A stretch of DNA of 64,000 nt, taken from NCBI RefSeq assembly GCF_024448505.1, contig NZ_JAMOHV010000004.1, positions 218,221 to 282,220 of the forward strand, read 5' to 3'. Numbering within the stretch: the stretch's first letter is position 1; each line of letters begins with the position of its first letter. Both the position numbers and the translations under genes were made by a program. The DNA comes from Stutzerimonas degradans. Its GTDB lineage: Bacteria > Pseudomonadota > Gammaproteobacteria > Pseudomonadales > Pseudomonadaceae. The notes under the pieces are model-generated. The model saw only the letters and a program-made list of their open reading frames with translations. It was not told the DNA's origin and made no database searches. This document shows positions 9,345-19,361 of the stretch, piece after piece.

Positions 9345-9406
9345 TTTTCCTCAAATGCTCTTACAACCTTTCGCTTCCGCAGCCTTTGGTGCAAGGGGTT
9401 GCCATG

Positions 9407-9453
9407 TATAATTCCGACCGCCCTCGGGTGGCCGCCTGAATTATAGCGGCCAC
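9407..9453. promoter_or_regulatory. Divergent promoter region with mirrored -10 boxes and inverted repeats
   Basis: TATAATTC at 9407-9414 is matched by its exact reverse complement GAATTATA at 9438-9445. A consensus -10 hexamer therefore faces both ccmA (plus) and the fliK-like gene (minus). A second perfect repeat overlaps it: GTGGCCGC at 9428-9435 and GCGGCCAC at 9446-9453. No good -35 hexamer is visible at standard spacing on either strand. Alternative hairpins are possible in the ccm leader RNA. Confidence 0.5.
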
Positions 9454-9481
9454 GCTCTTTTCATCTTGAGGTATCGCCGGC

Positions 9482-10117
9482 GTGTCAAATCCCTTTCTCG
9501 AAGCTGTGGCGCTCGCCTGTGAGCGGGATTGGCGCTTGCTGTTCGAGCAGCTCGAATTGCGCCTGGAGAAAGGCCAGATGCTGCAGATATCCGGCCCCAA
9601 CGGCAGCGGCAAGACCAGTCTGCTGCGTCTGCTCTGCGGACTGATGCAGCCGACCGCCGGGCAAATCCTGCTCCAGGGCCAGCCTCTGGAGTCCCAGCGT
9701 AGCGAACTGGCGCGCAACCTGCTGTGGATCGGCCATGCTGCCGGCATCAAGGGGCTGCTCACGCCGGAGGAGAATCTCGCCTGGCTCTGCGCCTTGCACC
9801 AGCCGGCCGACCGCGAGGCGATCTGGCAGGCGCTGGCGCAGGTCGGTCTGCGCGGCTTCGAGGACGTACCCTGCCACACGCTTTCTGCCGGCCAGCAGCG
9901 CCGCGTCGCTCTGGCGCGGCTGTATCTGGCGCCGCCGCCGTTGTGGATTCTCGACGAACCGTTCACCGCGCTCGACAAGCACGGTGTGGCCCAGCTGGAA
10001 GCCCATCTGGCGCGTCACTGCGAGCAGGGCGGTCTGGTGGTACTCACCACGCATCACACGCTGACGGAAAAACCGGCCGGCTACCGTGAACTGGATCTGG
10101 GGCAGCGGGCCGCATGA
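9482..10117 (+). CDS. ccmA: Haem export ABC ATPase CcmA
   Basis: 211 residues with Walker A GPNGSGKT, signature LSAGQQRR and Walker B LWILDEP. It is the ATPase of the CcmABCD complex that releases haem-loaded CcmE during c-type cytochrome assembly in the periplasm. The start is GTG 9482, with an AGG box in the preceding GAGGTATCG stretch. It is the first gene of a nine-gene ccm operon in which nearly all junctions overlap, and overlaps ccmB by four bases. Confidence 0.95.
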   Translation: MSNPFLEAVALACERDWRLLFEQLELRLEKGQMLQISGPNGSGKTSLLRLLCGLMQPTAGQILLQGQPLESQRSELARNLLWIGHAAGIKGLLTPEENLAWLCALHQPADREAIWQALAQVGLRGFEDVPCHTLSAGQQRRVALARLYLAPPPLWILDEPFTALDKHGVAQLEAHLARHCEQGGLVVLTTHHTLTEKPAGYRELDLGQRAA

Positions 10118-10785
10118 GCAGCGTCTTCACTCTTCTGTTGGCTCGCGAGGCGCGCCTGCTGTTTCGCCGCCCGGCCGAGCTGGCCAACCCGCTGGTGTTC
10201 TTCGCCATCGTCATTGCGCTGTTTCCGCTGGCGGTCGGCCCAGAGTCGCAATTGTTGCAGACGATTTCGCCCGGGCTGGTATGGGTCGCGGCGCTGTTGG
10301 CCGTGCTGCTCTCGCTGGACGGGCTGTTTCGCAGCGATTTCGAGGACGGTTCACTCGAGCAGTGGGTCGTTTCGCCGCACCCGCTGGCGCTTCTGGTGCT
10401 CGCCAAGGTGCTGGCACACTGGCTGTTCTCGGGGCTGGCGTTGGTCTTGCTGGCTCCCTTGCTCGGGCTGATGCTCGGCCTGCCGATGAGCGCGATGCCG
10501 GTGTTGCTGCTGTCGCTGCTGCTGGGGACGCCGATCCTCAGTCTGCTCGGCGCGGTCGGCGCGGCGCTGACCGTTGGCCTCAAGCGTGGTGGCTTGTTGC
10601 TCGCGCTGTTGATTCTGCCCTTGTACATCCCGGTGCTGATTCTTGGCAGCGGGGCTCTGCAGGCGGCCTTGCAGGGACTGCCCGCCGCCGGCCATCTGTT
10701 ATGGCTGGCCAGCCTGACCGCCCTGGCGGTTACTCTGACCCCCTTTGCGATTGCCGCCGGGCTGAAGATCAGCGTCGGCGAGTAG
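10114..10785 (+). CDS. ccmB: Haem exporter permease CcmB
   Basis: 223 residues, almost entirely hydrophobic, with about six membrane helices. This is the size and profile of CcmB, the membrane partner of CcmA. The N-terminus [20 protein letters not shown] is characteristic of the family. The start overlaps the ccmA stop (ATGA). An 85-base gap separates it from ccmC, the largest gap between the early ccm genes. Confidence 0.95.
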   Translation: MSSVFTLLLAREARLLFRRPAELANPLVFFAIVIALFPLAVGPESQLLQTISPGLVWVAALLAVLLSLDGLFRSDFEDGSLEQWVVSPHPLALLVLAKVLAHWLFSGLALVLLAPLLGLMLGLPMSAMPVLLLSLLLGTPILSLLGAVGAALTVGLKRGGLLLALLILPLYIPVLILGSGALQAALQGLPAAGHLLWLASLTALAVTLTPFAIAAGLKISVGE

Positions 10786-10870
10786 CGGTACATAACGCCG
10801 GCCGGAGTCGCTAAGCTCATCCGGCCGCTGAAACGGATTGTCGAGGCCGGGTTGTCGGTCTCTAACCACG

Positions 10871-11638
10871 ATGAGTCATTCGATGAACTGGACATGGTTT
10901 CACAAGCTGGGTTCGCCCAAGTGGTTCTACGAGATCAGCGGTCGCTGGCTGCCGTGGCTAGGCTGGAGCGCGGCTATCCTCATCGTCGTGGGAACGATCT
11001 GGGCGCTGGCGTTCGCGCCCGAGGATTACCAGCAGGGCAACAGTTTTCGCATCATCTATATCCACGTTCCGGCGGCGTTCCTCGCCCAGTCGGTTTACGT
11101 GATGCTGGCCGTGGCGGGTGTGGTCGGTCTGGTCTGGAAGATGAAGCTCGCCGACGTGGCGTTGCAGCAGGCCGCGCCCATCGGGGCCTGGATGACCTTT
11201 ATCGCACTGCTGACCGGCGCGGTCTGGGGCAAGCCCACCTGGGGCGCCTGGTGGGTCTGGGATGCACGCCTGACCTCGATGCTGATCCTGCTGTTCCTCT
11301 ATTTCGGCGTGATCGCGCTTGGTCAGGCGATCAGCAATCGTGACAGCGCCGCCAAGGCCTGCGCGGTGCTGGCGATCGTCGGCGTGGTGAACATTCCGAT
11401 CATCAAGTACTCGGTCGAGTGGTGGAATACCCTGCACCAGCCGGCCACGTTCAAGGTTACCGAGAAACCCGCGATGCCCATCGAGATGTGGCTGCCTCTG
11501 CTGGTCATGGTGCTGGGCTTCTACTGTTTCTTCGCCGCCGTGCTGCTGATGCGCATGCGCCTGGAAGTGCTGCGCCGCGAGTCGCGTAGCAGCTGGGCGA
11601 AGACCGAAGTCACCGCTCTGGTGGGGAAAATGTCGTGA
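10871..11638 (+). CDS. ccmC: Haem transporter CcmC
   Basis: 255 residues with six membrane helices. The periplasmic tryptophan-rich WWD motif is seen as [14 protein letters not shown]. Conserved His residues flank it (YIHVPAA and WWNTLHQP). CcmC loads haem onto CcmE. ATG 10871 was chosen; ATG 10883, which begins [14 protein letters not shown], is an equally good alternative because neither has a strong ribosome site. The stop overlaps the ccmD start. Confidence 0.95.
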   Translation: MSHSMNWTWFHKLGSPKWFYEISGRWLPWLGWSAAILIVVGTIWALAFAPEDYQQGNSFRIIYIHVPAAFLAQSVYVMLAVAGVVGLVWKMKLADVALQQAAPIGAWMTFIALLTGAVWGKPTWGAWWVWDARLTSMLILLFLYFGVIALGQAISNRDSAAKACAVLAIVGVVNIPIIKYSVEWWNTLHQPATFKVTEKPAMPIEMWLPLLVMVLGFYCFFAAVLLMRMRLEVLRRESRSSWAKTEVTALVGKMS

Positions 11639-11811
11639 ATTTTTCGTCCTTCGCCGATTTCATCGCCATGGGCAACCACGGCCTGTACGTCTGGACCTCC
11701 TATGGCATCAGCCTGGCGGTACTGATCCTGAACGCGGCGCTGCCGATGCTGGCGCGTCGCCGTTACCTGCAAGACGAGGCGCGCCGTTTGCGCCGGGAGG
11801 AAGTGAAGTGA
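11635..11811 (+). CDS. ccmD: Haem exporter small subunit CcmD
   Basis: 58 residues from GTG 11635, which overlaps the ccmC stop as GTGA. The sequence begins [20 protein letters not shown], has one membrane helix (about residues 23-40) and ends with a highly basic/acidic tail ([18 protein letters not shown]). This is the classic CcmD pattern. It stabilises the CcmC-CcmE interaction and CcmABC. Its stop overlaps the GTG start of ccmE. Confidence 0.92.
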   Translation: MNFSSFADFIAMGNHGLYVWTSYGISLAVLILNAALPMLARRRYLQDEARRLRREEVK

Positions 11812-12275
11812 ATCCGGTGCGCAAGAAACGCCTGTTCATCGTGCTGGCGATCCTCGCCGGCGTCGGCATCGCCGTCGCCTTGGCCCTGTCGGCGCTGCAG
11901 CAGAACATCAACCTGTTCTACACGCCGACGCAGATCGCCAACGGTGAGGCGCCCGAGGGCACGCGAATTCGCGCCGGCGGGCTGGTGGAAACCGGCTCGG
12001 TGCAGCGCTCCAGTGATTCGCTGAGCGTGTCCTTCCGTGTGACCGACGGTGTGGAGACGGTGACGATCAACTATCAGGGCATCCTGCCGGATCTGTTCCG
12101 CGAAGGGCAGGGCATCGTCGCGCTGGGGCGGGTGAACGCCGATGGCGTGCTGGTCGCCGACGAAGTGCTGGCCAAGCACGATGAAAACTACATGCCGCCG
12201 GAGGTTTCGCAGGCGCTCGAGAAGAGCGGCATGATGAAACATTACGAGGGCGGCAAGCAGGAGTATGCGAAATGA
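11808..12275 (+). CDS. ccmE: Haem chaperone CcmE
   Basis: 155 residues. A basic N-terminus and single membrane anchor (about residues 8-28) precede an OB-fold periplasmic domain. The haem-binding His and nearby Tyr lie in [10 protein letters not shown]. CcmE binds haem covalently and transiently and hands it to the CcmF/H lyase. GTG start overlapping the ccmD stop; the ccmF ATG overlaps its own stop. Confidence 0.95.
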   Translation: MNPVRKKRLFIVLAILAGVGIAVALALSALQQNINLFYTPTQIANGEAPEGTRIRAGGLVETGSVQRSSDSLSVSFRVTDGVETVTINYQGILPDLFREGQGIVALGRVNADGVLVADEVLAKHDENYMPPEVSQALEKSGMMKHYEGGKQEYAK

Positions 12276-14245
12276 TTCCTGAGCTTGGCCATCTGGCGAT
12301 GATCCTCGCGCTGTGCCTGGCCTGCGTGCAGGGCACGTTGCCGCTGATCGGCGCCTGGCGCGGTGACCGGCAGTGGATGAGTCTGGCGCAGCCGGCGGCC
12401 TGGGGGCAGTTCGCGTTCCTCGCCTTCGCCTTCGCCTGTCTGACCTATGCGTTCATGGTCGACGACTTCTCCGTTTCCTACGTGGCGCAGAACTCCAACA
12501 GCGCGTTGCCCTGGTACTACAAGTTCAGCGCGGTATGGGGCGCGCATGAGGGCTCGCTGCTGCTCTGGGCGTTCATTCTGTCGGCCTGGACCTTCGCCGT
12601 CTCGGTGTTCTCGCGGCAACTGCCGGAAGAGATGCTGGCGCGCGTGCTGGGGGTGATGGGGCTGATCAGTATCGGTTTTCTGCTGTTCCTGATCGTTACT
12701 TCCAACCCGTTCGACCGTCTGCTGCCGCAGTCGCCGATGGATGGCCGCGATCTCAATCCGCTGCTGCAGGACTTCGGCCTGGTGGTACACCCGCCGATGC
12801 TCTACATGGGGTACGTCGGCTTCTCCGTGGCCTTCGCCTTCGCCATTGCGGCACTGCTCGGCGGGCGCCTGGATGCCGCCTGGGCGCGCTGGTCGCGCCC
12901 CTGGACGCTGGTGGCCTGGGCGTTTCTTGGTATCGGTATCGCGCTGGGCTCCTGGTGGGCTTATTACGAGCTGGGCTGGGGTGGCTGGTGGTTCTGGGAC
13001 CCGGTGGAAAACGCCTCGTTCATGCCCTGGCTGGTCGGCACGGCGCTGATCCATTCGCTGGCGGTCACCGAGAAGCGCGGTGTGTTCAAGAGCTGGACGG
13101 TACTGCTGGCGATCGCCGCGTTCTCGCTCAGTCTGCTGGGCACCTTCCTGGTGCGTTCCGGCGTGCTGACCTCGGTACATGCATTCGCCACGGATCCTGA
13201 GCGCGGCGTGTTCATCCTGGTCTTCCTGCTGGTGGTGGTGGGCGGCTCGCTGACGCTGTTCGCCCTGCGTGCGCCGGTGGTCAAGAGCCAGGTCGGCTTC
13301 GGATTGTGGTCACGCGAAACGCTGCTGCTGATCAACAACCTGCTGCTGGTGGTCGCCACGGCGATGATCCTGCTCGGCACGCTGTATCCGCTGCTGCTCG
13401 ATGCGCTGTCGGGAGCCAAGCTGTCGGTAGGACCACCCTACTTCAACGCCATGTTCGTACCGCTGATGGCTGCGCTGTTGCTGGCTCTGGCGGTCGGCAT
13501 TCTGGTGCGTTGGAAGGACACGCCATTGCGCTGGCTGCTGGGCATGCTGACACCGGTGCTGATTGCCAGTGCAGTGCTCGGCGGGCTGGGCGCGCTCGCT
13601 TTCGGTGACTTCCACTGGGCAGTGCTGGCAGTCAGCTTCCTGGCGGCCTGGGTGGTACTGGCGAGCGTGCGTGACCTGCTCGACAAGACCCGACACAAAG
13701 GCCTGCTGAACGGCGTGCGCAGCCTGGCGCCAAGCTATTGGGGCATGCATCTGGCGCATATCGGCCTGGTGATGTGTGCGCTGGGCGTCGTGCTCACCAG
13801 CCAGCAGAGTGCCGAGCGCGACCTGCGTCTGGCACCGGGCGAGTCGTTGGAGCTGGGTGGCTATCAGTTCGTCTTTGAAGGCGCGCAGCACCACGAAGGG
13901 CCGAACTACACCTCCGATCGGGCCACCATTCGCGTACTCGACGGTGATCGCGAGATCACCGTTCTGCACCCCGAGAAACGCCTTTACACCGTGCAGCAAA
14001 TGCCGATGACCGAGGCAGGCATCGACGCGGGTTTTACCCGCGACCTCTACGTCGCGCTGGGCGAGCCGCTGGGCGATGGCGCCTGGGCGGTACGGGTGCA
14101 TATCAAACCCTTCGTGCGCTGGATCTGGCTCGGTGGGCTGATGATGGCCTTTGGCGGCATGCTGGCGGCGAGTGACCGGCGGTATCGGGTCAAGGTGAAA
14201 ACCCGGGTGCGTGAAGCACTGGGGCTGGCTGGACAAGGAGCCTGA
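12272..14245 (+). CDS. ccmF: Cytochrome c haem lyase subunit CcmF
   Basis: 657 residues with about 14-15 membrane helices. The WWD domain reads [19 protein letters not shown]. Conserved His-containing loops include HEGSLLLW and [11 protein letters not shown]. CcmF works with CcmH/I to attach haem to the CXXCH motif of apocytochromes. Length and motifs are complete, and it overlaps ccmE by four bases. Confidence 0.96.
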   Translation: MIPELGHLAMILALCLACVQGTLPLIGAWRGDRQWMSLAQPAAWGQFAFLAFAFACLTYAFMVDDFSVSYVAQNSNSALPWYYKFSAVWGAHEGSLLLWAFILSAWTFAVSVFSRQLPEEMLARVLGVMGLISIGFLLFLIVTSNPFDRLLPQSPMDGRDLNPLLQDFGLVVHPPMLYMGYVGFSVAFAFAIAALLGGRLDAAWARWSRPWTLVAWAFLGIGIALGSWWAYYELGWGGWWFWDPVENASFMPWLVGTALIHSLAVTEKRGVFKSWTVLLAIAAFSLSLLGTFLVRSGVLTSVHAFATDPERGVFILVFLLVVVGGSLTLFALRAPVVKSQVGFGLWSRETLLLINNLLLVVATAMILLGTLYPLLLDALSGAKLSVGPPYFNAMFVPLMAALLLALAVGILVRWKDTPLRWLLGMLTPVLIASAVLGGLGALAFGDFHWAVLAVSFLAAWVVLASVRDLLDKTRHKGLLNGVRSLAPSYWGMHLAHIGLVMCALGVVLTSQQSAERDLRLAPGESLELGGYQFVFEGAQHHEGPNYTSDRATIRVLDGDREITVLHPEKRLYTVQQMPMTEAGIDAGFTRDLYVALGEPLGDGAWAVRVHIKPFVRWIWLGGLMMAFGGMLAASDRRYRVKVKTRVREALGLAGQGA

Positions 14246-14246
14246 T

Positions 14247-14774
14247 GTGAAACGAGTGCTGATGTTGCTGCCGCTGGCGATCTTCCTGGTGGTGGCGGTA
14301 TTTCTGTATCGCGGGCTGTTTCTCGATCCGACCGAGTTGCCTTCGGCGCTGATTGGCAAGCCGTTTCCGGCGTTCGAGCTGCCGGCAGTGGAGGGCGACC
14401 GGCAGGTTCGCCGCGAGGACTTGCTGGGCAAGCCAGCGCTGGTGAACGTCTGGGCGACCTGGTGTCCGACCTGTAAGGCCGAGCACGCCATGCTCAATCG
14501 CCTGGCCGAGCAGGGCGTCGTGATTCACGGCATCAACTACAAGGACGAGAACGCCAAGGCACAGCAGTGGCTCAAGGATTTCCTCGACCCCTACCAGCTC
14601 AACGTCAGTGATCCGGATGGCAAGCTGGGATTGGACCTGGGCGTCTACGGCGCACCGGAAACGTTCCTGATCGACAAGAACGGCATCATTCGCCACAAGT
14701 ACGTTGGCGCGATCGACGAGCGAGTCTGGCGCGAGCAGCTGGCGGCGCTCTATCAGGAGCTGGTGGACGAATGA
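14247..14774 (+). CDS. ccmG: Thiol:disulfide oxidoreductase CcmG/DsbE
   Basis: 175 residues. N-terminal membrane anchor (VLMLLPLAIFLVVAVFLY) followed by a thioredoxin fold with active site WATWCPTC and the GVYGAPETFLID segment seen in CcmG. It reduces the apocytochrome haem-binding cysteines in the periplasm. The start is GTG 14247 with an AGGAG box about 8 bases upstream. A longer upstream in-frame start would overlap ccmF and is less likely. Confidence 0.95.
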   Translation: MKRVLMLLPLAIFLVVAVFLYRGLFLDPTELPSALIGKPFPAFELPAVEGDRQVRREDLLGKPALVNVWATWCPTCKAEHAMLNRLAEQGVVIHGINYKDENAKAQQWLKDFLDPYQLNVSDPDGKLGLDLGVYGAPETFLIDKNGIIRHKYVGAIDERVWREQLAALYQELVDE

Positions 14775-15244
14775 AATCGATGATCCGCGCGCTGCTGCTG
14801 GGTTTGGCCGTCAGCGCTACGGCACATGCTGCCATCGACACCTATGACTTCAAGGACGAAGCCGAGCGCGAGCGCTACCGCACGCTCACCGAAGAACTGC
14901 GCTGTCCGAAATGCCAGAACCAGAACATCGCCGACTCCAACGCGCCGATCGCCATGGACCTGCGCGAAGAGATCTTCCGCATGCTGGAGGAAGGCAAGAG
15001 CAACGATGAGATCGTCGCCTATCTGGTCGATCGCTATGGCGATTTCGTGCGCTACAACCCGCCGGTAAACACCACCACGCTGTTGCTCTGGTACGGCCCA
15101 GCGGGCCTGCTGATCCTTGGTTTCGGTGTGTTGACGGTAATTCTGGTCCGCCGCCGCCGAGCGGATACCGCACCTGCGGCAAGAACCCTTTCCGATGCCG
15201 AGCGCGAACGCCTCGCCACGCTGCTGGATAAAAAAGACTCATGA
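14771..15244 (+). CDS. ccmH: Cytochrome c maturation thiol protein CcmH (N-terminal type)
   Basis: 157 residues. Signal peptide ([14 protein letters not shown]), then the redox motif RCPKCQNQ, a three-helix domain, and a C-terminal membrane helix ([20 protein letters not shown]). In Pseudomonas the E. coli CcmH is split into this CcmH and the following CcmI. It overlaps both neighbours by ATGA. Confidence 0.95.
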   Translation: MKSMIRALLLGLAVSATAHAAIDTYDFKDEAERERYRTLTEELRCPKCQNQNIADSNAPIAMDLREEIFRMLEEGKSNDEIVAYLVDRYGDFVRYNPPVNTTTLLLWYGPAGLLILGFGVLTVILVRRRRADTAPAARTLSDAERERLATLLDKKDS

Positions 15245-16446
15245 TCGATTTCTGGATTGCTGCCAGCGTACTGCTGCTGGCGGCTCTGGCCTTTCTGCTG
15301 CTACCGATCCTGCGCGGGCGCAAGGCCCAGGCCGAGGAAGACCGCACTGCGCTGAATGTCGCCCTGTATCAGGAGCGTCTCGCTGAACTTGCTGCCCAGC
15401 GCGCCGCCGGCACCCTTACCGAGGAGCAACTGGAAGCGGGGCGTGCCGATGCCGCACGCGAGCTGCTGGATGATACCGAGGGCAGCGACGACGCGCGCAG
15501 CGCGCGGCTGGGGCGTGCAGTGCCGCTGCTGGCGGCGCTGCTTGTGCCTCTGCTTGGCTACGGCCTGTACCTGCACTGGGGCGCCAGCGATAAGGTCGAG
15601 CTGGCCCGCCAGTTCGGCGAGCAACCGCGTTCTCTCGAGGAAATGACGGTGCGCCTGGAGCGGGCTGTCGAAGCGCAGCCCGATTCCGCCGAGGGCTGGT
15701 ACTTCCTCGGACGTACTTACATGAATCAGGAACGTCCGGCCGACGCCGCCAAGGCGTTCGCGCGAGTGATCGAACTGGCCGGCCGGCAGCCCGAGCTGCT
15801 TGGGCAGTGGGCACAGGCGCAGTATTTCGCCGGCAATCGGCAGTGGACGAAGGAACTGCAGGCGCTGACCGACGAAGCCTTGCGCGCCGATCCGCAGGAG
15901 GTGACCAGCCTAGGTCTGCTGGGGATCGCGGCGTACGAAGAAGCCCGCTTTCAGGATGCGATTGGCTTCTGGGAGCGTCTGGTGGCCACACTGCCGGAAG
16001 AGGACCCATCCCGTGAGGCGATCAAGGGCGGTATCGCCCGCGCGCGTGAACAGCTTGGCGAGACAGCACCTGCGCCTGCGGCCGCCAGCGAATCGGCGGC
16101 GGTTCGGCTTCAGATCGAGGTAACCCTGGACCCGTCGCTGCAGGACGATGTGCGTCCGGATGACAGCGTATTCGTGTTCGCCCGTGCCGTATCGGGGCCG
16201 GCGATCCCGTTGGCGGCCAAGCGCCTGCGCGTTGCCGATCTGCCGGCCAACATCAGTCTGGGCGACGCAGATGCGATGATGCCGCAGCTGAAGATGTCCA
16301 ATTACCCTGAGGTGAAGCTGGTGGCGCGCGTTTCGCGTGAGGGTAATGCAACCAAAGGCGAGTGGGCGGGTCAGAGCGAAGCGTTGAAAACCGCAGGTGG
16401 CGACAAGACGATTCGCCTGATGATCGACAAGCCCGACGCTCCTTGA
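15241..16446 (+). CDS. ccmI: Cytochrome c maturation TPR protein CcmI
   Basis: 401 residues. An N-terminal membrane helix, a cytoplasmic linker ([20 protein letters not shown]) and a second membrane helix ([20 protein letters not shown]) lead into a TPR-containing periplasmic domain ([20 protein letters not shown]) and a C-terminal beta-rich apocytochrome-binding domain. It presents apocytochrome c to the CcmF/H lyase. It is the last gene of the ccm operon and overlaps ccmH by four bases. Confidence 0.94.
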   Translation: MIDFWIAASVLLLAALAFLLLPILRGRKAQAEEDRTALNVALYQERLAELAAQRAAGTLTEEQLEAGRADAARELLDDTEGSDDARSARLGRAVPLLAALLVPLLGYGLYLHWGASDKVELARQFGEQPRSLEEMTVRLERAVEAQPDSAEGWYFLGRTYMNQERPADAAKAFARVIELAGRQPELLGQWAQAQYFAGNRQWTKELQALTDEALRADPQEVTSLGLLGIAAYEEARFQDAIGFWERLVATLPEEDPSREAIKGGIARAREQLGETAPAPAAASESAAVRLQIEVTLDPSLQDDVRPDDSVFVFARAVSGPAIPLAAKRLRVADLPANISLGDADAMMPQLKMSNYPEVKLVARVSREGNATKGEWAGQSEALKTAGGDKTIRLMIDKPDAP

Positions 16447-16474
16447 CGCGCCGGCAGGTAGCGGAGGGATGAAG

Positions 16475-16906
16475 ATGGTGCGCGTTGGCGATATTTCGTT
16501 GGTGCGGCACGCGCAGCGGATCGTAGCGCTAGGCGCGACGCTGCTTCTGGCAGCGTGTGCGGGAACGCCCTATGAGGCCGAACGGCCGGTTCCGCCTGCC
16601 AAGCCTGTGCCGCAGGCACCGGCTCCACGCGGTCCGGTTATCGCTCCGCCACCCATCCAGACCCCACCGGCGCCGCGGGCACCATCGGTGCAGCGCAGCC
16701 ATCCGCGCTATGCGCCGCCGCCGCATGCGGCAGCGCACTGGGATAATCGTTTGGGCGTGTATGTGGTGGAAGGCACCGAGCTGTTCTACCGCGAACGCCT
16801 TTATTACCGCTGGGATGGCGAGTGGTACTGCTCCGGACGCCCGGATGGCCCGTGGGATCCAGTGGCGCCGCCCAGCGTTCCGCCAGGGCTGCGTAATCGC
16901 TACTGA
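16475..16906 (+). CDS. Small lipoprotein with aromatic C-terminal module
   Basis: 143 residues from ATG 16475, chosen because GGAGG lies 5-7 bases upstream; ATG 16469 is too close to that box. A lipobox (LLLAACAG) marks it as a lipoprotein. A Pro/Ala-rich region spans about residues 30-80. The last 55 residues are rich in Tyr, Trp and Arg (FYRERLYYRWDGEWYCSGRP). No family name is recognised. It follows ccmI by 28 bases and could be cotranscribed, but nothing ties it to cytochrome maturation. Confidence 0.7.
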   Translation: MVRVGDISLVRHAQRIVALGATLLLAACAGTPYEAERPVPPAKPVPQAPAPRGPVIAPPPIQTPPAPRAPSVQRSHPRYAPPPHAAAHWDNRLGVYVVEGTELFYRERLYYRWDGEWYCSGRPDGPWDPVAPPSVPPGLRNRY

Positions 16907-17022
16907 TCGCGGTCGGCTTGCACGGCGAGTCTTTTCGTCGGCTCTGCTAAAGCCGGCTGGCGGTGTGCCGATAAGCAGGAAGCAGCTAGCGGCTGCATGA
17001 TGAGCCTGCCCGGAGTCGATCC

Positions 17023-17319
17023 ATGAATATGTCCGTCAAACGTCTCGAAGAAACCGGTAGCGCCTTGCGCAATGCACTGGCGCAACAGGACTGGGCGGCT
17101 ATCAGTGTGCTCGATCGTCAGTGCCGGCAGGCAGTCGACGAAGCCATGAGCGAGCCTGAGCGCGACGAAGTTCAGCTACGCCACGGCATGCAGCAACTGC
17201 TGAACCTATACGGCGAGCTGGTTGGCGCATGCCAGACGGAGCGGCAACGTATCGCCGGCGAGTTGCGACAACTCAACCAGGCACGCGAGAGCGCCAAGGT
17301 CTACCAGCTGTTCGGATAG
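17023..17319 (+). CDS. FliT-like flagellar chaperone/regulator
   Basis: 98 residues, all helical in appearance, 97 bases downstream of the lipoprotein gene and 417 bases upstream of fleQ. In Pseudomonas the gene directly before fleQ, after fliD and fliS, is a FliT-type protein of about this size. This match rests on size, helical character and location rather than on a motif. FliT proteins bind the filament cap FliD and influence flagellar gene control. ATG 17023 has a GGAG box 8 bases upstream. fliD and fliS are absent here. Confidence 0.6.
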   Translation: MNMSVKRLEETGSALRNALAQQDWAAISVLDRQCRQAVDEAMSEPERDEVQLRHGMQQLLNLYGELVGACQTERQRIAGELRQLNQARESAKVYQLFG

Positions 17320-17736
17320 TCGCGGCCTGCGGGTGCGACATAGCGTCAATCTGCCACAGCTGGCTGTGCCGCCTGTCAGGCGCCGCTCGCCAGGACGCTC
17401 GTGTAATCGTTCCGTCCAACTTCCCGGAAAAGCCGGCATCTTCCTGCTGGTGCTGTCAATTAGCTATCAAAATTAAGGTTTGATAGATTTTTGACTCTGG
17501 CGACGCTATGCCTTTACCCCGTAGATATTCCTATCCGGCGGCACGGGAAGTGTGTGCTGGCGCCGATTAACGGCATTTCCGGCGCTGCCTTTGGTCGACA
17601 ATTCACGTCATAAATTTGACTCCGTTCATTTTTTTTAATTAACTACCGGCCAATTGCCTCTGGTGTGGCCGCGTTTCCCCATGGATGCGAAAACTCCGGC
17701 GCTTCTTTTCTGCAAGCCAAGAGCCCTATAAACAAG
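17320..17736. other. 417-base non-coding region upstream of fleQ
   Basis: No coding frame is supported. It is more AT-rich than its neighbours from about 17455 to 17645. TTGACT occurs at 17491 and again at 17616, but neither has a convincing -10 hexamer at normal spacing. It probably holds the fleQ promoter and a long leader. I see no sigma-54 GG-N10-GC element here. Confidence 0.5.
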
Positions 17737-19221
17737 ATGTGGCGTGATACCAAGATTTTGTTGATAGACGATGATCGTGACCGTTGTCGTGACTTGACTG
17801 TGATCCTGAATTTCCTCAGCGAGGATCATCTGGCGTGTTCCAGCCACGATTGGCGCGACGCCGTGGAGGGCTTGGAGTCGCGGAGCGTCATTGGCGTCCT
17901 GCTGGGCGAGGTCACCAGCAAGGGCGGGGCGGTCGAGCTGTTCAAGCAGATGAGTCAGTGGGACGAGAACGTGCCGGTGATCCTGATTGGCGAGCCGGTG
18001 CCGACGGATTGGCCGGAAGAGCTGCGCCGCCGCGTGCTCACCAGCCTTGAGATGCCGCCCAGCTATAACAAGCTGCTCGATTCGCTGCACCGCGCGCAGA
18101 TTTACCGGGAAATGTACGATCAGGCCAAGGGGCGCGGGCGTCAGCGCGAGCCGAATCTGTTTCGCAGCCTGGTCGGCACCAGCCGTGCCGTGCAGCATGT
18201 ACGCGAAATGATGCAGCAGGTCGCCGACACCGAGGCCAGCGTGCTGATACTCGGTGAATCCGGGACGGGCAAGGAAGTTGTCGCGCGCAACCTGCACTAC
18301 CACTCCAAGCGCCGCCAGGCACCGTTCGTGCCGGTGAACTGCGGCGCGATTCCGGCGGAACTGCTGGAGAGCGAGCTGTTTGGCCATGAGAAAGGCGCCT
18401 TCACCGGGGCGATCACGGCACGCGCCGGGCGTTTCGAGCTGGCCGAGGGCGGTACCCTGTTCCTCGACGAGATCGGCGACATGCCGCTGCCGATGCAGGT
18501 CAAGCTGCTGCGCGTGTTGCAGGAACGCACCTTCGAGCGCGTGGGCAGCAACCGCACGCAGGTCGCCGATGTGCGCATCATCGCTGCGACGCACAAGGAT
18601 CTGGAGAAGATGATCGAGGCGGGCACCTTCCGCGAAGATCTCTATTACCGCCTGAATGTCTTCCCGATCGAGATGGCGCCGCTGCGCGAGCGCGTTGAAG
18701 ACATACCGCTGCTGATGAATGAACTGATCTCGCGTATGGAGCACGAGAAGCGCGGTTCGATTCGCTTCAACTCGGCAGCCATCATGTCGCTCTGCCGGCA
18801 CGATTGGCCGGGCAACATTCGCGAGCTGGCTAATCTGGTCGAGCGAATGGCCATCATGCACCCGTATGGGGTAATCGGCGTCATGGAGCTGCCGAAGAAG
18901 TTTCGCCATGTCGATGACGACGACGAGCAGTATGCCGTCAGCCTGCATGATGAGATGGAAGAGCGCGCTGCGATCAGTGCGCCGATGGCGGTTCCCGAAG
19001 CGCACGCCATGCTGCCGATCGAGGGGCTGGATCTCAAGGAGTACCTCGGCAATCTCGAGCAGGGCCTGATCCATCAGGCCCTGGAGGATGCCGGCGGCGT
19101 TGTGGCGCGGGCCGCGGAGCGCCTGCGCATCCGGCGCACGACGTTGGTGGAGAAAATGCGCAAGTACGGCATGAACCGCCGCGACGACGATAACGGCGAG
19201 CTGGCAGCAGCCGAAGACTGA
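17737..19221 (+). CDS. fleQ: Master flagellar transcription regulator FleQ
   Basis: 494 residues, the standard FleQ length. It has an atypical receiver-like N-terminal domain ([16 protein letters not shown]), then a sigma-54 AAA+ domain with Walker A GESGTGKE and the sigma-54 contact motif GAFTGA, then a C-terminal Fis-type HTH ([16 protein letters not shown]). FleQ activates flagellar operons with sigma-54 and, in Pseudomonas, binds c-di-GMP to switch exopolysaccharide genes. The start at 17737 gives the conserved MWR N-terminus; a longer upstream frame exists but is not supported. fleSR follows. Confidence 0.97.
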   Translation: MWRDTKILLIDDDRDRCRDLTVILNFLSEDHLACSSHDWRDAVEGLESRSVIGVLLGEVTSKGGAVELFKQMSQWDENVPVILIGEPVPTDWPEELRRRVLTSLEMPPSYNKLLDSLHRAQIYREMYDQAKGRGRQREPNLFRSLVGTSRAVQHVREMMQQVADTEASVLILGESGTGKEVVARNLHYHSKRRQAPFVPVNCGAIPAELLESELFGHEKGAFTGAITARAGRFELAEGGTLFLDEIGDMPLPMQVKLLRVLQERTFERVGSNRTQVADVRIIAATHKDLEKMIEAGTFREDLYYRLNVFPIEMAPLRERVEDIPLLMNELISRMEHEKRGSIRFNSAAIMSLCRHDWPGNIRELANLVERMAIMHPYGVIGVMELPKKFRHVDDDDEQYAVSLHDEMEERAAISAPMAVPEAHAMLPIEGLDLKEYLGNLEQGLIHQALEDAGGVVARAAERLRIRRTTLVEKMRKYGMNRRDDDNGELAAAED

Positions 19222-19228
19222 TTGTCTG

Positions 19229-19268
19229 GCGGGCGTAGCCGTACCGGTTGTTGTCGGTACGGCCCGCT
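19229..19268. repeat. Hairpin between fleQ and fleS
   Basis: GCCGTACCG at 19238-19246 and its exact complement CGGTACGGC at 19255-19263 form a 9-bp stem with an 8-base loop. GC-rich flanks extend it with a bulge. No T-run follows, so it is not a standard intrinsic terminator. It lies just after the fleQ stop and upstream of the fleSR sigma-54 promoter. Confidence 0.55.
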
Positions 19269-19302
19269 CATGTCCATCCCTCTCCGCGCCCAGCGTGCCT
19301 CG

Positions 19303-19316
19303 GGCACGAACCTTGC
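19303..19316 (+). promoter_or_regulatory. Sigma-54 promoter of fleSR
   Basis: GGCACGAACCTTGC gives the invariant GG and GC with exactly 10 bases between them, and matches the sigma-54 consensus TGGCACG-N4-TTGCW at 11 of 12 defined positions. The predicted transcript starts near 19328. This fits the known hierarchy in which FleQ with sigma-54 drives fleSR, and it argues for the GTG 19362 start of fleS because the TTG at 19341 would leave almost no leader. Confidence 0.85.
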
Positions 19317-19361
19317 TCCCGCCAGTGACAGGTCTTTTTTTTGACAGTCACGAGTGGAACA

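Noticed and set aside
9384..9404. Possible sigma-54 promoter for the fliK-like gene on the minus strand (TGGCAACCCCTTGCA)
   Set aside because: The GG and GC are only 9 bases apart instead of the strict 10, so it fails the defining spacing.
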